The notes under the pieces are model-generated. The model saw nothing but the letters and a program-made list of their open reading frames with translations. It searched no databases and had not been told where the DNA came from. The translations under genes and the position numbers were made by a program. From Pseudomonas vancouverensis (GTDB lineage: Bacteria > Pseudomonadota > Gammaproteobacteria > Pseudomonadales > Pseudomonadaceae): a stretch of 64,000 nucleotides of DNA. Location: NCBI RefSeq assembly GCF_004348895.1, contig NZ_RRZK01000007.1:124001-188000 (forward strand), given 5' to 3'. Of the stretch, positions 34,354-44,250 are shown in pieces. Numbering within the stretch: the stretch's first letter is position 1; the number at the start of each line of letters is the position of its first letter.

Positions 34354-34388
34354 ACAAAAACGCCGCGAGAGGATCGCGGCGTTTTTGT
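34354..34388. terminator. Bidirectional intrinsic terminator after cbcV
   Basis: A 15-base near-perfect stem (ACAAAAACGCCGCGA with TCGCGGCGTTTTTGT) and five-base loop, with a T tract on either strand, 11 bases after the cbcV stop. Confidence 0.92.
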
Positions 34389-34420
34389 TGGTACAGATAT
34401 TCAGCTGTAAACGGTGAACA

Positions 34421-34552
34421 TGTGGCGAGGGAGCTTGCTCCCGCTGGGCTGCGAAGCAGCCCCAAACCAGACACCGCAGTGACTCAGACAGAACTCATTA
34501 TCCGGATTTACGACTGCTTCGCAGCCCAGCGGGAGCAAGCTCCCTCGCCACA
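34421..34552. repeat. REPIN, type A
   Basis: Inverted TGTGGCGAGGGAGC REPs between the convergent cbcV and betT genes; spacer shares CCGGATTTACGACTGCT with the REPIN at 44 kb. Confidence 0.92.
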
Positions 34553-34596
34553 ATGGTTCTGCGATTCAGCTGACTGCACCGCAGAACTTCAAGGTT

Positions 34597-36594
34597 TTAG
34601 CTATACACCCGGCCAAGGAGCTGCCGATGGCTTTCAAACTGATCGAGCACATCCCGCGTGATCTGATCCTGAGTGAAGCCCATCAGGTCGTAGTCCTGGC
34701 TGCCGTTGTGCAAATACACCTCGGCCCGATAGTAACGCTGACGCGCTTCATCGGACTGCGCCGATTCGGTCGGCGTAGCCAGGTAACCGTCCAGGCTCAC
34801 CTCGTAAACGAACGGGTTGCCCTCTTCCATCTCCACCCGCACGCCCATGCAACGCTTGGACTTGCCGAGCAGCGTCTGCACTTCCAGGCCCTGGGCACGC
34901 ATCTGCGCCGAAGCATCCTGCAAGGCCGGGGTGACGTGCTTGTCCATGAAGCGCTGCACCACCGACTGGCTTGGTTGCAGGTCAAGTTGAGTCAAACGCT
35001 CGCTGAAACCACGACGGCCGCGCGCAGCCAGCTCCGCTTGCTCCTGTTCGATCTGCACGTCCTGACGCATGGCCTTGTGCAAGCCGAACATGAAGCACAC
35101 CAGCACCACCGAGAACGGCAGGCCCGCCAGCACGACCATGGTTTGCATGGCTTCGAAGTTACCGGCGAACAGCAGGCCGATGGTCACCAGGGTGATCACC
35201 ACCGACCAGAAGATCCGCAGCCAGTGCGGCGCGTCTTCGTCGACGTTGCCGCCCTTGCAGGAAAGGTTGGCCATCATCACCGCGCCGGAGTCCGCCGGGG
35301 TCAGGAACAGCACGAAGCCGACGAAGATCGACACGCCGATCACCACTTTCGACGCCGGGTAGTGTTCGAGCAACTGGTAGATCGCCATGGACGGTTGCTC
35401 CAGTGCCGTCTTGCCCAGCTCCACCGCCCCGTGGTTCATCACAAGGTCCAGGGCCGAGTTGCCGAAGATCGACAGCCACGCCAGGGTGAAACCCAGCGGA
35501 ATCAACAGAACACCGGCGACCATTTCACGCACCGTGCGACCACGGGAAATACGTGCGACGAACATGCCCACAAATGGCGCCCAGGAAATCCACCAGGCCC
35601 AGTAGAACAGGGTCCACAGGCCCAACCAGCGGTCGGACTTCTCGCTGTCGCCTTCGTACACGTACAGGTCGAAGGTTTTCAGCACCACACCGTTGAGGTA
35701 ATCGCCGATGTTCTGCACGAAGCCATTGAGCAGGTGCAGGGTCGGGCCGAACAGCAACACGAAAATCAGCAGGCCGCTGAACAGCACGATGTTGAGGTTG
35801 GACAGGCGACGGATGCCGTTTTCCACACCGGACACGGCGGCAATGGTCGCCACGGTGCTCATCACGATGATCACGATCAGCAGGTTGGTGTTGCTGTGCT
35901 CCATGCCGAACAGGTTTTCCAGACCCGACGACACTTGCAGCGAACCGATCCCCAGGTTGGTCACCAGTCCCAGCAGGGTCACGAACATGCCAAAACCGTC
36001 CACCGCATGACCGGCCGCGCCCTTGACCCAACGCTCGCCCACCAGCGGATACAACGCCGAACGCAACGCCAGCGGCTGATTGTGCCGGTAGGCAAAGTAC
36101 GCCACCGCCAGACCGACCAGCGCGTAGATCGCCCAGCCATGCAGGCCCCAGTGCAGGAACGTCAGCTGCACCGCCTGGCGTGCCGCCAGGTTGCTCGCGG
36201 CCGCACCTTCTGGCGGGTTGAAGTAGTGGTCCAGCGGCTCGGACGCACCGAAGTACAGCAGCGAGATGCCAATACCCGAGGAGAACAGCATCCCCGCCCA
36301 GGCGCCGTAACTGAAGTCCGGGGTGTCGTCCTTGCTGCCCAGTTTCAGTTTGCCGTAGGACGAGAACGCCAGCCCCACGACGAAAATCAGGTAGGCGGCA
36401 ATCACCACCATGTAGTACCAGCCGAAGCTGCGCGACAACCAGGCTTGCGCCGTACCCAGCATTCTGCCGGCCTCTTGCGGGGCGATGATCAGAATGGCGG
36501 TCAACAACAGAATCAACGCGGTCGAGGTGTAGAACACCCAACCGTTGACCGTCACCTTTTCCGGTGGGGTCTTTATTAGCGAGGCAGAACTCAT
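34597..36594 (-). CDS. betT: Choline transporter BetT (BCCT family)
   Basis: A 665-residue inner-membrane carrier driven by proton or sodium symport. About twelve membrane helices fill residues 15-510, with the BCCT signature WAWWISWAPFVGMFVARISRGRTVRE and the upstream GIGISLLYFGASEPL segment. A long cytosolic C-terminal tail of about 150 residues (from LHKAMRQDVQIEQEQ) is typical of BetT, where it senses osmotic stress. It is divergent from betI, with the BetI palindrome in the shared region, consistent with repression by BetI. Confidence 0.95.
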   Translation of the reverse strand: MSSASLIKTPPEKVTVNGWVFYTSTALILLLTAILIIAPQEAGRMLGTAQAWLSRSFGWYYMVVIAAYLIFVVGLAFSSYGKLKLGSKDDTPDFSYGAWAGMLFSSGIGISLLYFGASEPLDHYFNPPEGAAASNLAARQAVQLTFLHWGLHGWAIYALVGLAVAYFAYRHNQPLALRSALYPLVGERWVKGAAGHAVDGFGMFVTLLGLVTNLGIGSLQVSSGLENLFGMEHSNTNLLIVIIVMSTVATIAAVSGVENGIRRLSNLNIVLFSGLLIFVLLFGPTLHLLNGFVQNIGDYLNGVVLKTFDLYVYEGDSEKSDRWLGLWTLFYWAWWISWAPFVGMFVARISRGRTVREMVAGVLLIPLGFTLAWLSIFGNSALDLVMNHGAVELGKTALEQPSMAIYQLLEHYPASKVVIGVSIFVGFVLFLTPADSGAVMMANLSCKGGNVDEDAPHWLRIFWSVVITLVTIGLLFAGNFEAMQTMVVLAGLPFSVVLVCFMFGLHKAMRQDVQIEQEQAELAARGRRGFSERLTQLDLQPSQSVVQRFMDKHVTPALQDASAQMRAQGLEVQTLLGKSKRCMGVRVEMEEGNPFVYEVSLDGYLATPTESAQSDEARQRYYRAEVYLHNGSQDYDLMGFTQDQITRDVLDQFESHRQLLGRVYS

Positions 36595-36829
36595 GGCACA
36601 GATGCTCCGGGCAGTGCGAGAGAAGAACGCAAGACAAACGAGTCACTCGACCAATCGGTTAGTGGGCAGCCGACCGGTGGGTGATATAAAGACAGCCCGA
36701 AAAAAGCCCGAAACCCCTGGAGCGCCGCAGCGCGTAGGTTTCGAGCGATTTTCGGAAGTCGTTTTTTCCGCCACTGCACGTAGGAAAATTCAGCAGGCAG
36801 CGACGATTTGTCGCAGATCTTATTCTTTG

Positions 36830-36849
36830 TTGATTGAACGTTCAATCAA
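36830..36849. promoter_or_regulatory. BetI operator palindrome
   Basis: TTGATTGAACGTTCAATCAA is a perfect 20-base palindrome in the 324-base betT-betI interval. It is the expected TetR-type BetI site, positioned to control both divergent transcripts and relieved by choline. Confidence 0.82.
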
Positions 36850-36918
36850 AACAAAATAGACTGGCCTCAAGCCGGTAGACGCTCGACGTCTGCAGGAAGG
36901 CCTAAGGAGATGTGCAAG

Positions 36919-37512
36919 ATGCCCAAGGTCGGTATGCAACCCATCCGTCGCCAACAGTTGATCGAAGCCACGCTGCTGGCGGTCGATCAGGTCGGAATGG
37001 GGGACGCCAGCATTGCGCTGATCGCCCGTTTGGCCGGTGTCTCGAACGGCATCATCAGTCACTACTTTCAGGACAAGAACGGCCTGATTGCCGCCACGAT
37101 GCGGTACCTGATGAGTGTCCTCAGCGAGAACGTCACCCTGCGCCGTCAGGCGCTGACAGATGACAGCCCGCGGGCGCATCTGCAGGTGATCATCGAAGGC
37201 AACTTCGACGCCAGCCAGGTCAATGGCCCGGCAATGAAAACCTGGCTGGCCTTCTGGGCCACCAGCATGCACCAGCCGTCTTTGCACAGGTTGCAGCGGA
37301 TCAACGATCACCGCCTGTATTCCAACCTGTGCTGCCAGTTCCGCCGCGTGTTGCCGCTCGATGATGCGCGCAGCGCCGCCCGTGGCCTGGCAGCCCTCAT
37401 CGACGGTTTGTGGTTGCGCGGCGCGCTGTCGGGAGACGCTTTCGACACCGAGCAGGCGCAACAGATCGCTTACGAATACATGGATATCCAATTGGCCAAG
37501 CGGGTGAGTTAG
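36919..37512 (+). CDS. betI: Choline-responsive repressor BetI
   Basis: A 197-residue TetR-family repressor. The HTH reads [35 protein letters not shown] (about 31-65) and the ligand domain contains [21 protein letters not shown]. The ATG at 36919 has AAGGAG nine bases before it; the ATG at 36910 abuts the site and is less likely. First gene of betIBA. Confidence 0.95.
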   Translation: MPKVGMQPIRRQQLIEATLLAVDQVGMGDASIALIARLAGVSNGIISHYFQDKNGLIAATMRYLMSVLSENVTLRRQALTDDSPRAHLQVIIEGNFDASQVNGPAMKTWLAFWATSMHQPSLHRLQRINDHRLYSNLCCQFRRVLPLDDARSAARGLAALIDGLWLRGALSGDAFDTEQAQQIAYEYMDIQLAKRVS

Positions 37513-37573
37513 AGCACAACAGAAACGCTCGTCACCCGACCCGTGCCACCACTTATGCTCTTGCGAGGACTTT

Positions 37574-39046
37574 ATGGCCCGTTTCGACCTGCAAAAACTC
37601 TACATCGATGGCGGCTACAGTGACGCCGGCAGCGACGCCACTTTTGAAGCCATCAACCCGGCCAACGGTGAAGTCCTCGCGCACGTTCAGCGTGCCACCA
37701 AGGAAGACGTAGAGCGTGCTGTTGTCAGCGCCGAAAAGGGTCAGAAAATCTGGGCCGCAATGACCGCCATGGAGCGTTCGCGCATCCTGCGTCGCGCCGT
37801 GGAAATCCTCCGTGAGCGCAACGACGAACTGGCCGCCCTGGAAACCCTCGACACCGGCAAGTCGTACTCCGAAACCCGCTACGTCGACATCGTTACCGGC
37901 GCTGACGTGCTGGAATACTACGCAGGCCTGGTACCGGCCATCGAAGGCGAGCAGATTCCGCTGCGCACCACTTCGTTCGTCTACACCCGCCGCGAGCCGC
38001 TGGGCGTCGTCGCCGGTATCGGCGCGTGGAACTACCCGATCCAGATCGCCCTGTGGAAATCCGCACCGGCCCTGGCCGCCGGTAACGCAATGATCTTCAA
38101 GCCAAGCGAAGTCACCTCGCTGACCACCCTGAAGCTGGCCGAGATCTACACCGAAGCTGGCGTACCGGCCGGCGTGTTCAACGTCCTCACCGGCAGCGGC
38201 CGCGAAGTCGGCACCTGGCTGACCGAGCACCCGCGCATCGAGAAAGTCTCGTTCACCGGCGGCACCGACACCGGCAAGAAAGTCATGGCCAGCGCTTCGA
38301 GCTCCTCGCTCAAGGAAGTGACCATGGAACTGGGCGGCAAGTCGCCGCTGATCATCTGCGACGACGCCGACCTCGATCGCGCCGCCGACACCGCGATGAT
38401 GGCCAACTTCTACAGCTCCGGTCAGGTCTGCACCAACGGCACTCGCGTGTTCGTACCGGCGCATCTGAAGGCCGCGTTCGAAGCCAAGATCGTCGAGCGC
38501 GTGGCACGCATTCGTGTGGGCAACCCGGAAGACGAAAACACCAACTTCGGCCCGCTGGTCAGCTTCGCCCACATGGAAAACGTGCTGGGCTACATCGCCA
38601 AGGGCAAGGCAGAAGGCGCTCGCGTCCTGTGTGGCGGCGAGCGTATGACCGACGGTGAATTCGCCAAGGGCGCGTTCGTCGCACCGACCGTGTTCACTGA
38701 CTGCACCGACGACATGACCATCGTCCGTGAAGAAATCTTTGGTCCGGTGATGGCGATCCTCACCTACGAAACGGAAGAAGAAGTGATCCGTCGTGCCAAC
38801 GACACCGACTTCGGCCTGGCCGCCGGTATCGTCACCCGCGACCTGAACCGCGCGCACCGCGTGATTCATCAACTGGAAGCCGGTATCTGCTGGATCAACG
38901 CCTGGGGCGAGTCCGACGCGAAGATGCCGGTCGGCGGCTACAAGCAGTCGGGTGTCGGCCGTGAGAACGGGATCAGCTCGCTGAACAACTTCACCCGCAT
39001 CAAATCGGTACAGGTCGAGCTGGGCGATTACGTCTCGGTGTTCTGA
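37574..39046 (+). CDS. betB: Betaine aldehyde dehydrogenase
   Basis: A 490-residue NAD(P)-dependent aldehyde dehydrogenase forming glycine betaine. Key parts seen are [23 protein letters not shown], the glutamate motif [10 protein letters not shown] (about 250), and the catalytic cysteine in [14 protein letters not shown] (near 286), plus the C-terminal [14 protein letters not shown] lies before the ATG, 61 bases after betI. Length equals that of P. aeruginosa BetB. Confidence 0.96.
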   Translation: MARFDLQKLYIDGGYSDAGSDATFEAINPANGEVLAHVQRATKEDVERAVVSAEKGQKIWAAMTAMERSRILRRAVEILRERNDELAALETLDTGKSYSETRYVDIVTGADVLEYYAGLVPAIEGEQIPLRTTSFVYTRREPLGVVAGIGAWNYPIQIALWKSAPALAAGNAMIFKPSEVTSLTTLKLAEIYTEAGVPAGVFNVLTGSGREVGTWLTEHPRIEKVSFTGGTDTGKKVMASASSSSLKEVTMELGGKSPLIICDDADLDRAADTAMMANFYSSGQVCTNGTRVFVPAHLKAAFEAKIVERVARIRVGNPEDENTNFGPLVSFAHMENVLGYIAKGKAEGARVLCGGERMTDGEFAKGAFVAPTVFTDCTDDMTIVREEIFGPVMAILTYETEEEVIRRANDTDFGLAAGIVTRDLNRAHRVIHQLEAGICWINAWGESDAKMPVGGYKQSGVGRENGISSLNNFTRIKSVQVELGDYVSVF

Positions 39047-39076
39047 TCTGACACGAACCTGAGACTGGGGTCTTTT

Positions 39077-39209
39077 TGTGGCAAGGGAGCTTGCTCCCGC
39101 TGGGCTGCGAAGCGGCCCCAATCCAGGTTCCGCGGTCCTTCAGAAAGAACACAGTCGCTGATTTTGCGGCTGCTGCGCAGTCCAGCGGGAGCAAGCTCCC
39201 TCGCCACAA
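39077..39209. repeat. REPIN, type A, between betB and betA
   Basis: Inverted TGTGGCAAGGGAGC REPs filling most of the 217-base gap inside the bet operon. Confidence 0.92.
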
Positions 39210-39263
39210 GTAAGTGGTGCATCGATGGCTGCGACCTGACCAACTTCAAAGAGGGTGCATTCA

Positions 39264-40964
39264 ATGTCCCAAGAATTCGATTACATCATCATCGGTGCCG
39301 GCTCGGCCGGTAACACCCTGGCGACCCGTCTGACCGAAGACGCCGGCGTCACTGTCCTGCTGCTCGAAGCCGGCGGCCCGGACTACCGTTTCGACTTCCG
39401 CACGCAGATGCCGGCGGCACTGGCGTTCCCGCTGCAAGGCCGTCGCTACAACTGGGCCTACGAAACCGATCCGGAGCCGCACATGGACGGTCGCCGCATG
39501 GAATGCGGTCGCGGCAAGGGCCTGGGCGGTTCGTCGCTGATCAACGGCATGTGCTACATCCGTGGCAACGCCATGGACTATGACGGCTGGGCCAAACTGC
39601 CCGGTCTTGAAGACTGGTCCTACCTCGATTGCCTGCCGTATTTCCGCAAGGCGGAAACCCGTGACATCGGCCCGAACGACTACCACGGTGGCGACGGCCC
39701 GGTCAGCGTGACCACGCCTAAGCCTGGCAACAACCCGCTGTTCCACGCCATGGTCGAAGCCGGCGTGCAGGCCGGTTACCCGCGCACCGAAGACCTGAAC
39801 GGCTACCAGCAGGAAGGCTTCGGCCCGATGGACCGCACCGTGACGCCGAAAGGTCGTCGTGCCTCCACCGCGCGCGGCTACCTGGACGTGGCGAAAAAGC
39901 GTTCGACCCTGACCATCGTCACCCACGCCCTGACCGACAAGATCCTGTTCGAAGGCAAGCGTGCGGTCGGCGTGCGTTACCTGGTCGGCTCGGCCGAGGA
40001 ACGTGTTGAAGTCCGGGCACGCAAGGAAGTGCTGCTGTGCTCCGGCGCCATCGCCTCGCCACAGGTGCTGCAACGCTCCGGCGTCGGCCCGAAGAAACTG
40101 CTGGAAAGCCTCGACATCCCGGTGGTCCACGACCTGCCGGGCGTCGGCGAAAACCTGCAGGATCACCTCGAGCTGTACCTGCAATACGCCTGCACCCAAC
40201 CGGTCTCGCTGTACCCGTCGCTGCTCTGGTACAACCAGCCAGCCATTGGTGCCGAGTGGCTGTTCAACGGCACCGGCATTGGCGCCAGCAACCAGTTCGA
40301 AGCCGGCGGTTTCATCCGCACCCGTCCGGAATTCGAGTGGCCGAACATCCAGTACCACTTCCTGCCGGTGGCGATTAACTACAACGGCAGCAACGGTGTG
40401 AAAGAGCACGGCTTCCAGGCGCACATGGGTTCCATGCGTTCGCCAAGCCGCGGTCGCATCCAGCTCAAGTCCAAGGACCCGCGCCAGCACCCGAGCATCC
40501 TGTTCAACTACATGGCCACCGAGCAGGACTGGCAGGAGTTCCGCGACGGCATCCGCCTGACCCGTGAAATCATGCAGCAGCCTGCCCTGGATGCCTTCCG
40601 GGGTCGCGAGATCAGCCCGGGCATCGAAGTGCAAACCGACGAGCAACTGGACAAGTTCATCCGCGAACACGCCGAAACCGCGTTCCATCCGTCCTGCTCG
40701 TGCAAGATGGGCACCGACGAGATGGCCGTGGTCGACGGCGAAGGTCGCGTGCATGGCATGCAGGGTCTGCGCGTGGTCGATGCCTCGATCATGCCGATCA
40801 TCACCACCGGCAACCTCAACGCGCCGACGATCATGATGGCCGAGAAAATCGCCGACAAGATCCGTGGTCGCCAGCCACTGCCGCGCAGCAAGGCGGACTA
40901 CTACGTGGCCGGTGATGCGCCGGTGAAGGGCAAGGCGGTGCGGGAAGTCAGCCAGCCGGCTTGA
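39264..40964 (+). CDS. betA: Choline dehydrogenase
   Basis: A 566-residue membrane-associated FAD enzyme of the GMC family oxidising choline to betaine aldehyde. It has the dinucleotide motif [15 protein letters not shown] (about 8-22), GMC signature 1 near [20 protein letters not shown], signature 2 near [15 protein letters not shown], and the active-site histidines in [10 protein letters not shown] and the closing NLNAPTIM segment. GAGGG lies eight bases before the ATG at 39264. The REPIN separates it from betB but the strand is the same. Confidence 0.96.
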   Translation: MSQEFDYIIIGAGSAGNTLATRLTEDAGVTVLLLEAGGPDYRFDFRTQMPAALAFPLQGRRYNWAYETDPEPHMDGRRMECGRGKGLGGSSLINGMCYIRGNAMDYDGWAKLPGLEDWSYLDCLPYFRKAETRDIGPNDYHGGDGPVSVTTPKPGNNPLFHAMVEAGVQAGYPRTEDLNGYQQEGFGPMDRTVTPKGRRASTARGYLDVAKKRSTLTIVTHALTDKILFEGKRAVGVRYLVGSAEERVEVRARKEVLLCSGAIASPQVLQRSGVGPKKLLESLDIPVVHDLPGVGENLQDHLELYLQYACTQPVSLYPSLLWYNQPAIGAEWLFNGTGIGASNQFEAGGFIRTRPEFEWPNIQYHFLPVAINYNGSNGVKEHGFQAHMGSMRSPSRGRIQLKSKDPRQHPSILFNYMATEQDWQEFRDGIRLTREIMQQPALDAFRGREISPGIEVQTDEQLDKFIREHAETAFHPSCSCKMGTDEMAVVDGEGRVHGMQGLRVVDASIMPIITTGNLNAPTIMMAEKIADKIRGRQPLPRSKADYYVAGDAPVKGKAVREVSQPA

Positions 40965-40980
40965 TACCGCGTCGACCGTA

Positions 40981-41074
40981 ATCGCGAGCAGGCTCGCTCC
41001 CACAGGACATTTTCAGTGAACACAATTTTTGTGAGCACAGAAAATCAAATGTGGGTGCGAGCCTGCTCGCGATG
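40981..41074. repeat. REPIN, type B
   Basis: Inverted ATCGCGAGCAGGCTCGCTCC arms between betA and the TldD-like gene. Confidence 0.88.
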
Positions 41075-41212
41075 AGGCCCCAACAACCGACACATCATCT
41101 TCTCCCTCCCTTGATCCATCCCCCTCGCAGGCCTAATCTAGCGCCACGCAAACGTTTCACCTCTCCCCTCGCAGCACCGGTTCGCCGCCACTCCAGACAA
41201 GGAGGTTTTCGA

Positions 41213-42655
41213 ATGTTCGACTTCCATCCCCAGCTCAAGCAGCGCTTTGCCGCCTTGCGCACGGGTGCCGAATTCTTTTCCCTGCGTTATGTGCGCGAAT
41301 CCGGACAGTACCTGTCGGTGCGCAAGAACGTCGCCGAACCGCCGAGCTTCAGCCGGGACGAAGGTGCGATGCTGACCGTGCGGGTCAACGGCGTCGAAGC
41401 CTATGCCGCCACCAACGACCTGTCGCAACAGGGCCTGCAAGCCGCCCTTGAACGCGCCGAGCAGCAGGCACGTCGACTCAAGCCGCATGCCTTGCTGGAC
41501 CTGCGCGAACAGGCGGTTTCCAGCGACCGCGCCGATTACTTTTCACCCAATCTTGATCGAGCCTTCCCATCCCTGAGCGACTGCTACCAGTTACTCGGCG
41601 CCGAATCGGCCGCCGTGCCCAGGGACGAGCGCCTGGTGAACTGGCAGGTCAGCCTCGGCATCACTCAGGTCGAGCAGATCTACCTCAGCAGCGCCGGCGC
41701 CGAACTGCGTCAGGCCCAGCGTTTCGTCTACCCGGGCATGGATGTCACGGCCTACGACGGCAGCGACAGCCAGACCCGCAGCCTGGGCCGCGAGAACTTC
41801 GGCCAGCAGGGTGGCGATGACGTCATCAGCCGCTGCGGTTTGATTGGCGCCGGTGCGCAGGTCGCCGATCAGGCCCTGCAATTGCTGCTGGCGCCCAACA
41901 CCCCGGCGGGCAAACGCGACCTGCTGCTGATGCCCGACCAGATGATGCTGCAAATCCACGAGTCCATCGGCCATCCGCTGGAACTGGACCGTATCCTCGG
42001 TGACGAGCGCAATTACGCCGGTACCAGTTTCGTCAAAACCGAAGATTTCGGTCGCCTGCAATACGGCTCGAAGCTGCTTAACGTGACCTTCGACCCGGAC
42101 ATTCCCGAAGAACTTGCCAGCTATGGCCATGACGACGACGGCACGCCGGCCAGCAAGCAGTTCCTGATTCGCGAAGGGCTACTCGTGCGCCCGTTGGGCG
42201 GCGCACTGTCGCAGTTCCGTGCCGGCATGGACGGTGTCGCCAACAGCCGCGCCTGTGGCTGGAACCGCCCGCCGATCGACCGCATGGCCAACCTCAACAT
42301 CGAGCCCGGCGACCGCTCCCTCGAACAGCTGATCGGCGGCATCGAACACGGCGTGCTGATGTCGACCAACCGTTCCTGGTCCATCGACGATGCCCGCAAC
42401 AAATTCCAGTTCGGCTGCGAGTGGGGCCAACTGATCGAAAACGGTGAGTTGAAGGGCGTGGTGAAAAACCCCAATTACCGCGGCATCTCCGCGCAGTTCT
42501 GGGGCAACCTCAGCGCCGTCGGCGATGCCCGTACCCTCAAGGTCCTCGGCACGCCGAACTGCGGCAAGGGTGAACCGAACCAGGTGATACGCGTCGGTCA
42601 TGCATCGCCGGCCTGTGTGTTCAGCAACATTGATGTGTTCGGGGGAGACGCCTGA
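41213..42655 (+). CDS. TldD-like metalloprotease subunit
   Basis: A 480-residue TldD/PmbA-family protein. The zinc motif HESIGHPLELDRILGDERN lies near residue 251, followed by TldD-type GTSFVKTEDFG and GYDD-like ASYGHDDDGTPA. TldD and PmbA (TldE) form a heterodimeric peptidase acting on unfolded peptides and some ribosomal peptide natural products. This pair differs from the usual chromosomal tldD/pmbA (inference from divergence in remembered sequence). AAGGAGG lies seven bases before the ATG. Overlaps the next gene by one base. Confidence 0.87.
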   Translation: MFDFHPQLKQRFAALRTGAEFFSLRYVRESGQYLSVRKNVAEPPSFSRDEGAMLTVRVNGVEAYAATNDLSQQGLQAALERAEQQARRLKPHALLDLREQAVSSDRADYFSPNLDRAFPSLSDCYQLLGAESAAVPRDERLVNWQVSLGITQVEQIYLSSAGAELRQAQRFVYPGMDVTAYDGSDSQTRSLGRENFGQQGGDDVISRCGLIGAGAQVADQALQLLLAPNTPAGKRDLLLMPDQMMLQIHESIGHPLELDRILGDERNYAGTSFVKTEDFGRLQYGSKLLNVTFDPDIPEELASYGHDDDGTPASKQFLIREGLLVRPLGGALSQFRAGMDGVANSRACGWNRPPIDRMANLNIEPGDRSLEQLIGGIEHGVLMSTNRSWSIDDARNKFQFGCEWGQLIENGELKGVVKNPNYRGISAQFWGNLSAVGDARTLKVLGTPNCGKGEPNQVIRVGHASPACVFSNIDVFGGDA

Positions 42656-43992
42656 TGAGTACTTCCAACAGCCAGGCCGCGGCGTTCAAGACCCTGGTCA
42701 ACGAACTGCGTGAAGCCCTTCACGAGCCGGAACAGTTCACCCTCAGCTACGCCGCCGAATCGTCAGCCTTCGTGCGCTTCAACCACGCCAAGGTGCGCCA
42801 GGCCGGTCAGGTGCAGCAGGCGAGCATTGGCCTGAAGCTGATCAACGACGGGCGCCACGCTGATCTGCACATCACCTTGGCCGGCGATCCACAAGTTGAC
42901 CTGCAACGCTTGCTCGAGGGTCTGCAACAGTTGCGCGACACCTTGCCGCTGCTGCCGCAAGACCCGTACCTGTTGCTCAACTACAACGGCTGGCAAAGCA
43001 ACAACGTGCAAGCCCAGCCATTGCCGGACACCGAGCAGGTCATCGCTGAGATCACCCGGGCGGCCGAAGGCCTGGACCTGGTCGGCTTCTACGCGGCGGG
43101 CCCCATCAGCCGTGGTTTCGCCAGTTCCAGCGGTGCGTTCGGCTGGCATCAGGCCAACAGCTTCAACTTCGATTTCAGCCTGTTCCACGAGAACGGCCAA
43201 GCCGTTAAGGCAAGCTACGCCGGGCACGACTGGAACAGTGAAGGTTTCGCCAGGCGCTTCCAACAGGCCCGCGAGCAGCTTGAGTTTCTCGGTCGGCCGC
43301 TGCGCACCTTGGCGCCGGGTCAATACCGCGCCTACCTCGCCCCGGCTGCTCTGGAAGAAATCATCGGCATGTTGTGCTGGGGTGGTTTTTCCGCGCAGTC
43401 GATTGCCAGCAAAAGCAGCCCGTTGCAAAAGCTATATGGCGGCGACCTCGCCTTCAGTCCACAGGTTTCGCTGGATGAAAAAGTCAGCGGCTCGCTGAGC
43501 CCGGCGTTTTCCGAGGAAGGTTATCCGCGCAGTGATCTGGGCTTGATCGTCGATGGCAAGGCCGGCGCGCAACTGGTCGGCTCGCGCAGTGCCGCCGAGT
43601 ACGGCTTGACTGCCAACGGTGCCAGCGGCGGCGAATCGCCGAGTGCCTTGAACATGAAAGCCGGAACTTTGCCTGACGCGCAGATTCTCAAACAACTGGG
43701 CACGGGCCTGTACATCAGCAACCTGTGGTACCTGAATTTCTCCGATCAACCCGCTGCACGCCTCACCGGCATGACGCGGTTTGCGACCTTCTGGGTCGAG
43801 AACGGCGAGATCCAGGCACCGGTGAGCACCATGCGCTTCGATGACAGTGCATTCAGCCTGCTCGGTGCGCAACTGGAAGCACTGACCGAGGAGCGCGAGT
43901 TGTTGCTGTCGGCGAGCACCTATAGTCAACGAGCGACGGCTTCGGCGTTGTTGCCGGGGGCGTTGGTGAGCAAACTTACTTTGACCCTGTAA
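42655..43992 (+). CDS. PmbA/TldE-like partner subunit
   Basis: A 445-residue TldE-type protein without the HExxxH motif, as in the non-catalytic partner. Family parts include GFYAAGPISRGFASSSGAFGWHQ, YRAYLAPAALEEIIGMLCWGGFSAQ and LPDAQILKQLGTGLYISNLWYLNFSD. Its ATG overlaps the TldD-like stop (TGATG), giving coupled translation and suggesting equimolar assembly. No obvious peptide substrate gene is nearby. Confidence 0.87.
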   Translation: MSTSNSQAAAFKTLVNELREALHEPEQFTLSYAAESSAFVRFNHAKVRQAGQVQQASIGLKLINDGRHADLHITLAGDPQVDLQRLLEGLQQLRDTLPLLPQDPYLLLNYNGWQSNNVQAQPLPDTEQVIAEITRAAEGLDLVGFYAAGPISRGFASSSGAFGWHQANSFNFDFSLFHENGQAVKASYAGHDWNSEGFARRFQQAREQLEFLGRPLRTLAPGQYRAYLAPAALEEIIGMLCWGGFSAQSIASKSSPLQKLYGGDLAFSPQVSLDEKVSGSLSPAFSEEGYPRSDLGLIVDGKAGAQLVGSRSAAEYGLTANGASGGESPSALNMKAGTLPDAQILKQLGTGLYISNLWYLNFSDQPAARLTGMTRFATFWVENGEIQAPVSTMRFDDSAFSLLGAQLEALTEERELLLSASTYSQRATASALLPGALVSKLTLTL

Positions 43993-44019
43993 ACACAAAT
44001 CCCCAGTACACAGGGAAAC

Positions 44020-44154
44020 CTGTGGCGAGGGAGCTTGCTCCCGCTGGGCTGCGAAGCAGCCCCTGAACCGACAACCGCGGAGCAATGGACAGACCGCATT
44101 GGCCGGATTTACGACTGCTCCGCAGCCGAGCGGGAGCAAGCTTCCTCGCCACAG
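44020..44154. repeat. REPIN, type A
   Basis: Inverted TGTGGCGAGGGAGC REPs; the spacer shares CCGGATTTACGACTGCT with the REPIN at 34.5 kb. Confidence 0.92.
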
Positions 44155-44250
44155 AGATAATTAGATACATAGGTACAACAGTAAAAAGGTGCACAGAGGT
44201 AAAAAGGTCAGCCAGCCATGAATCACCGCGAACAACCCAACTGAGGTCCC

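Noticed and set aside
34627..36579. Long plus-strand frame opposite betT
   Set aside because: Same antisense effect; its His/Arg/Gln-rich translation is a mirror of a membrane protein gene.
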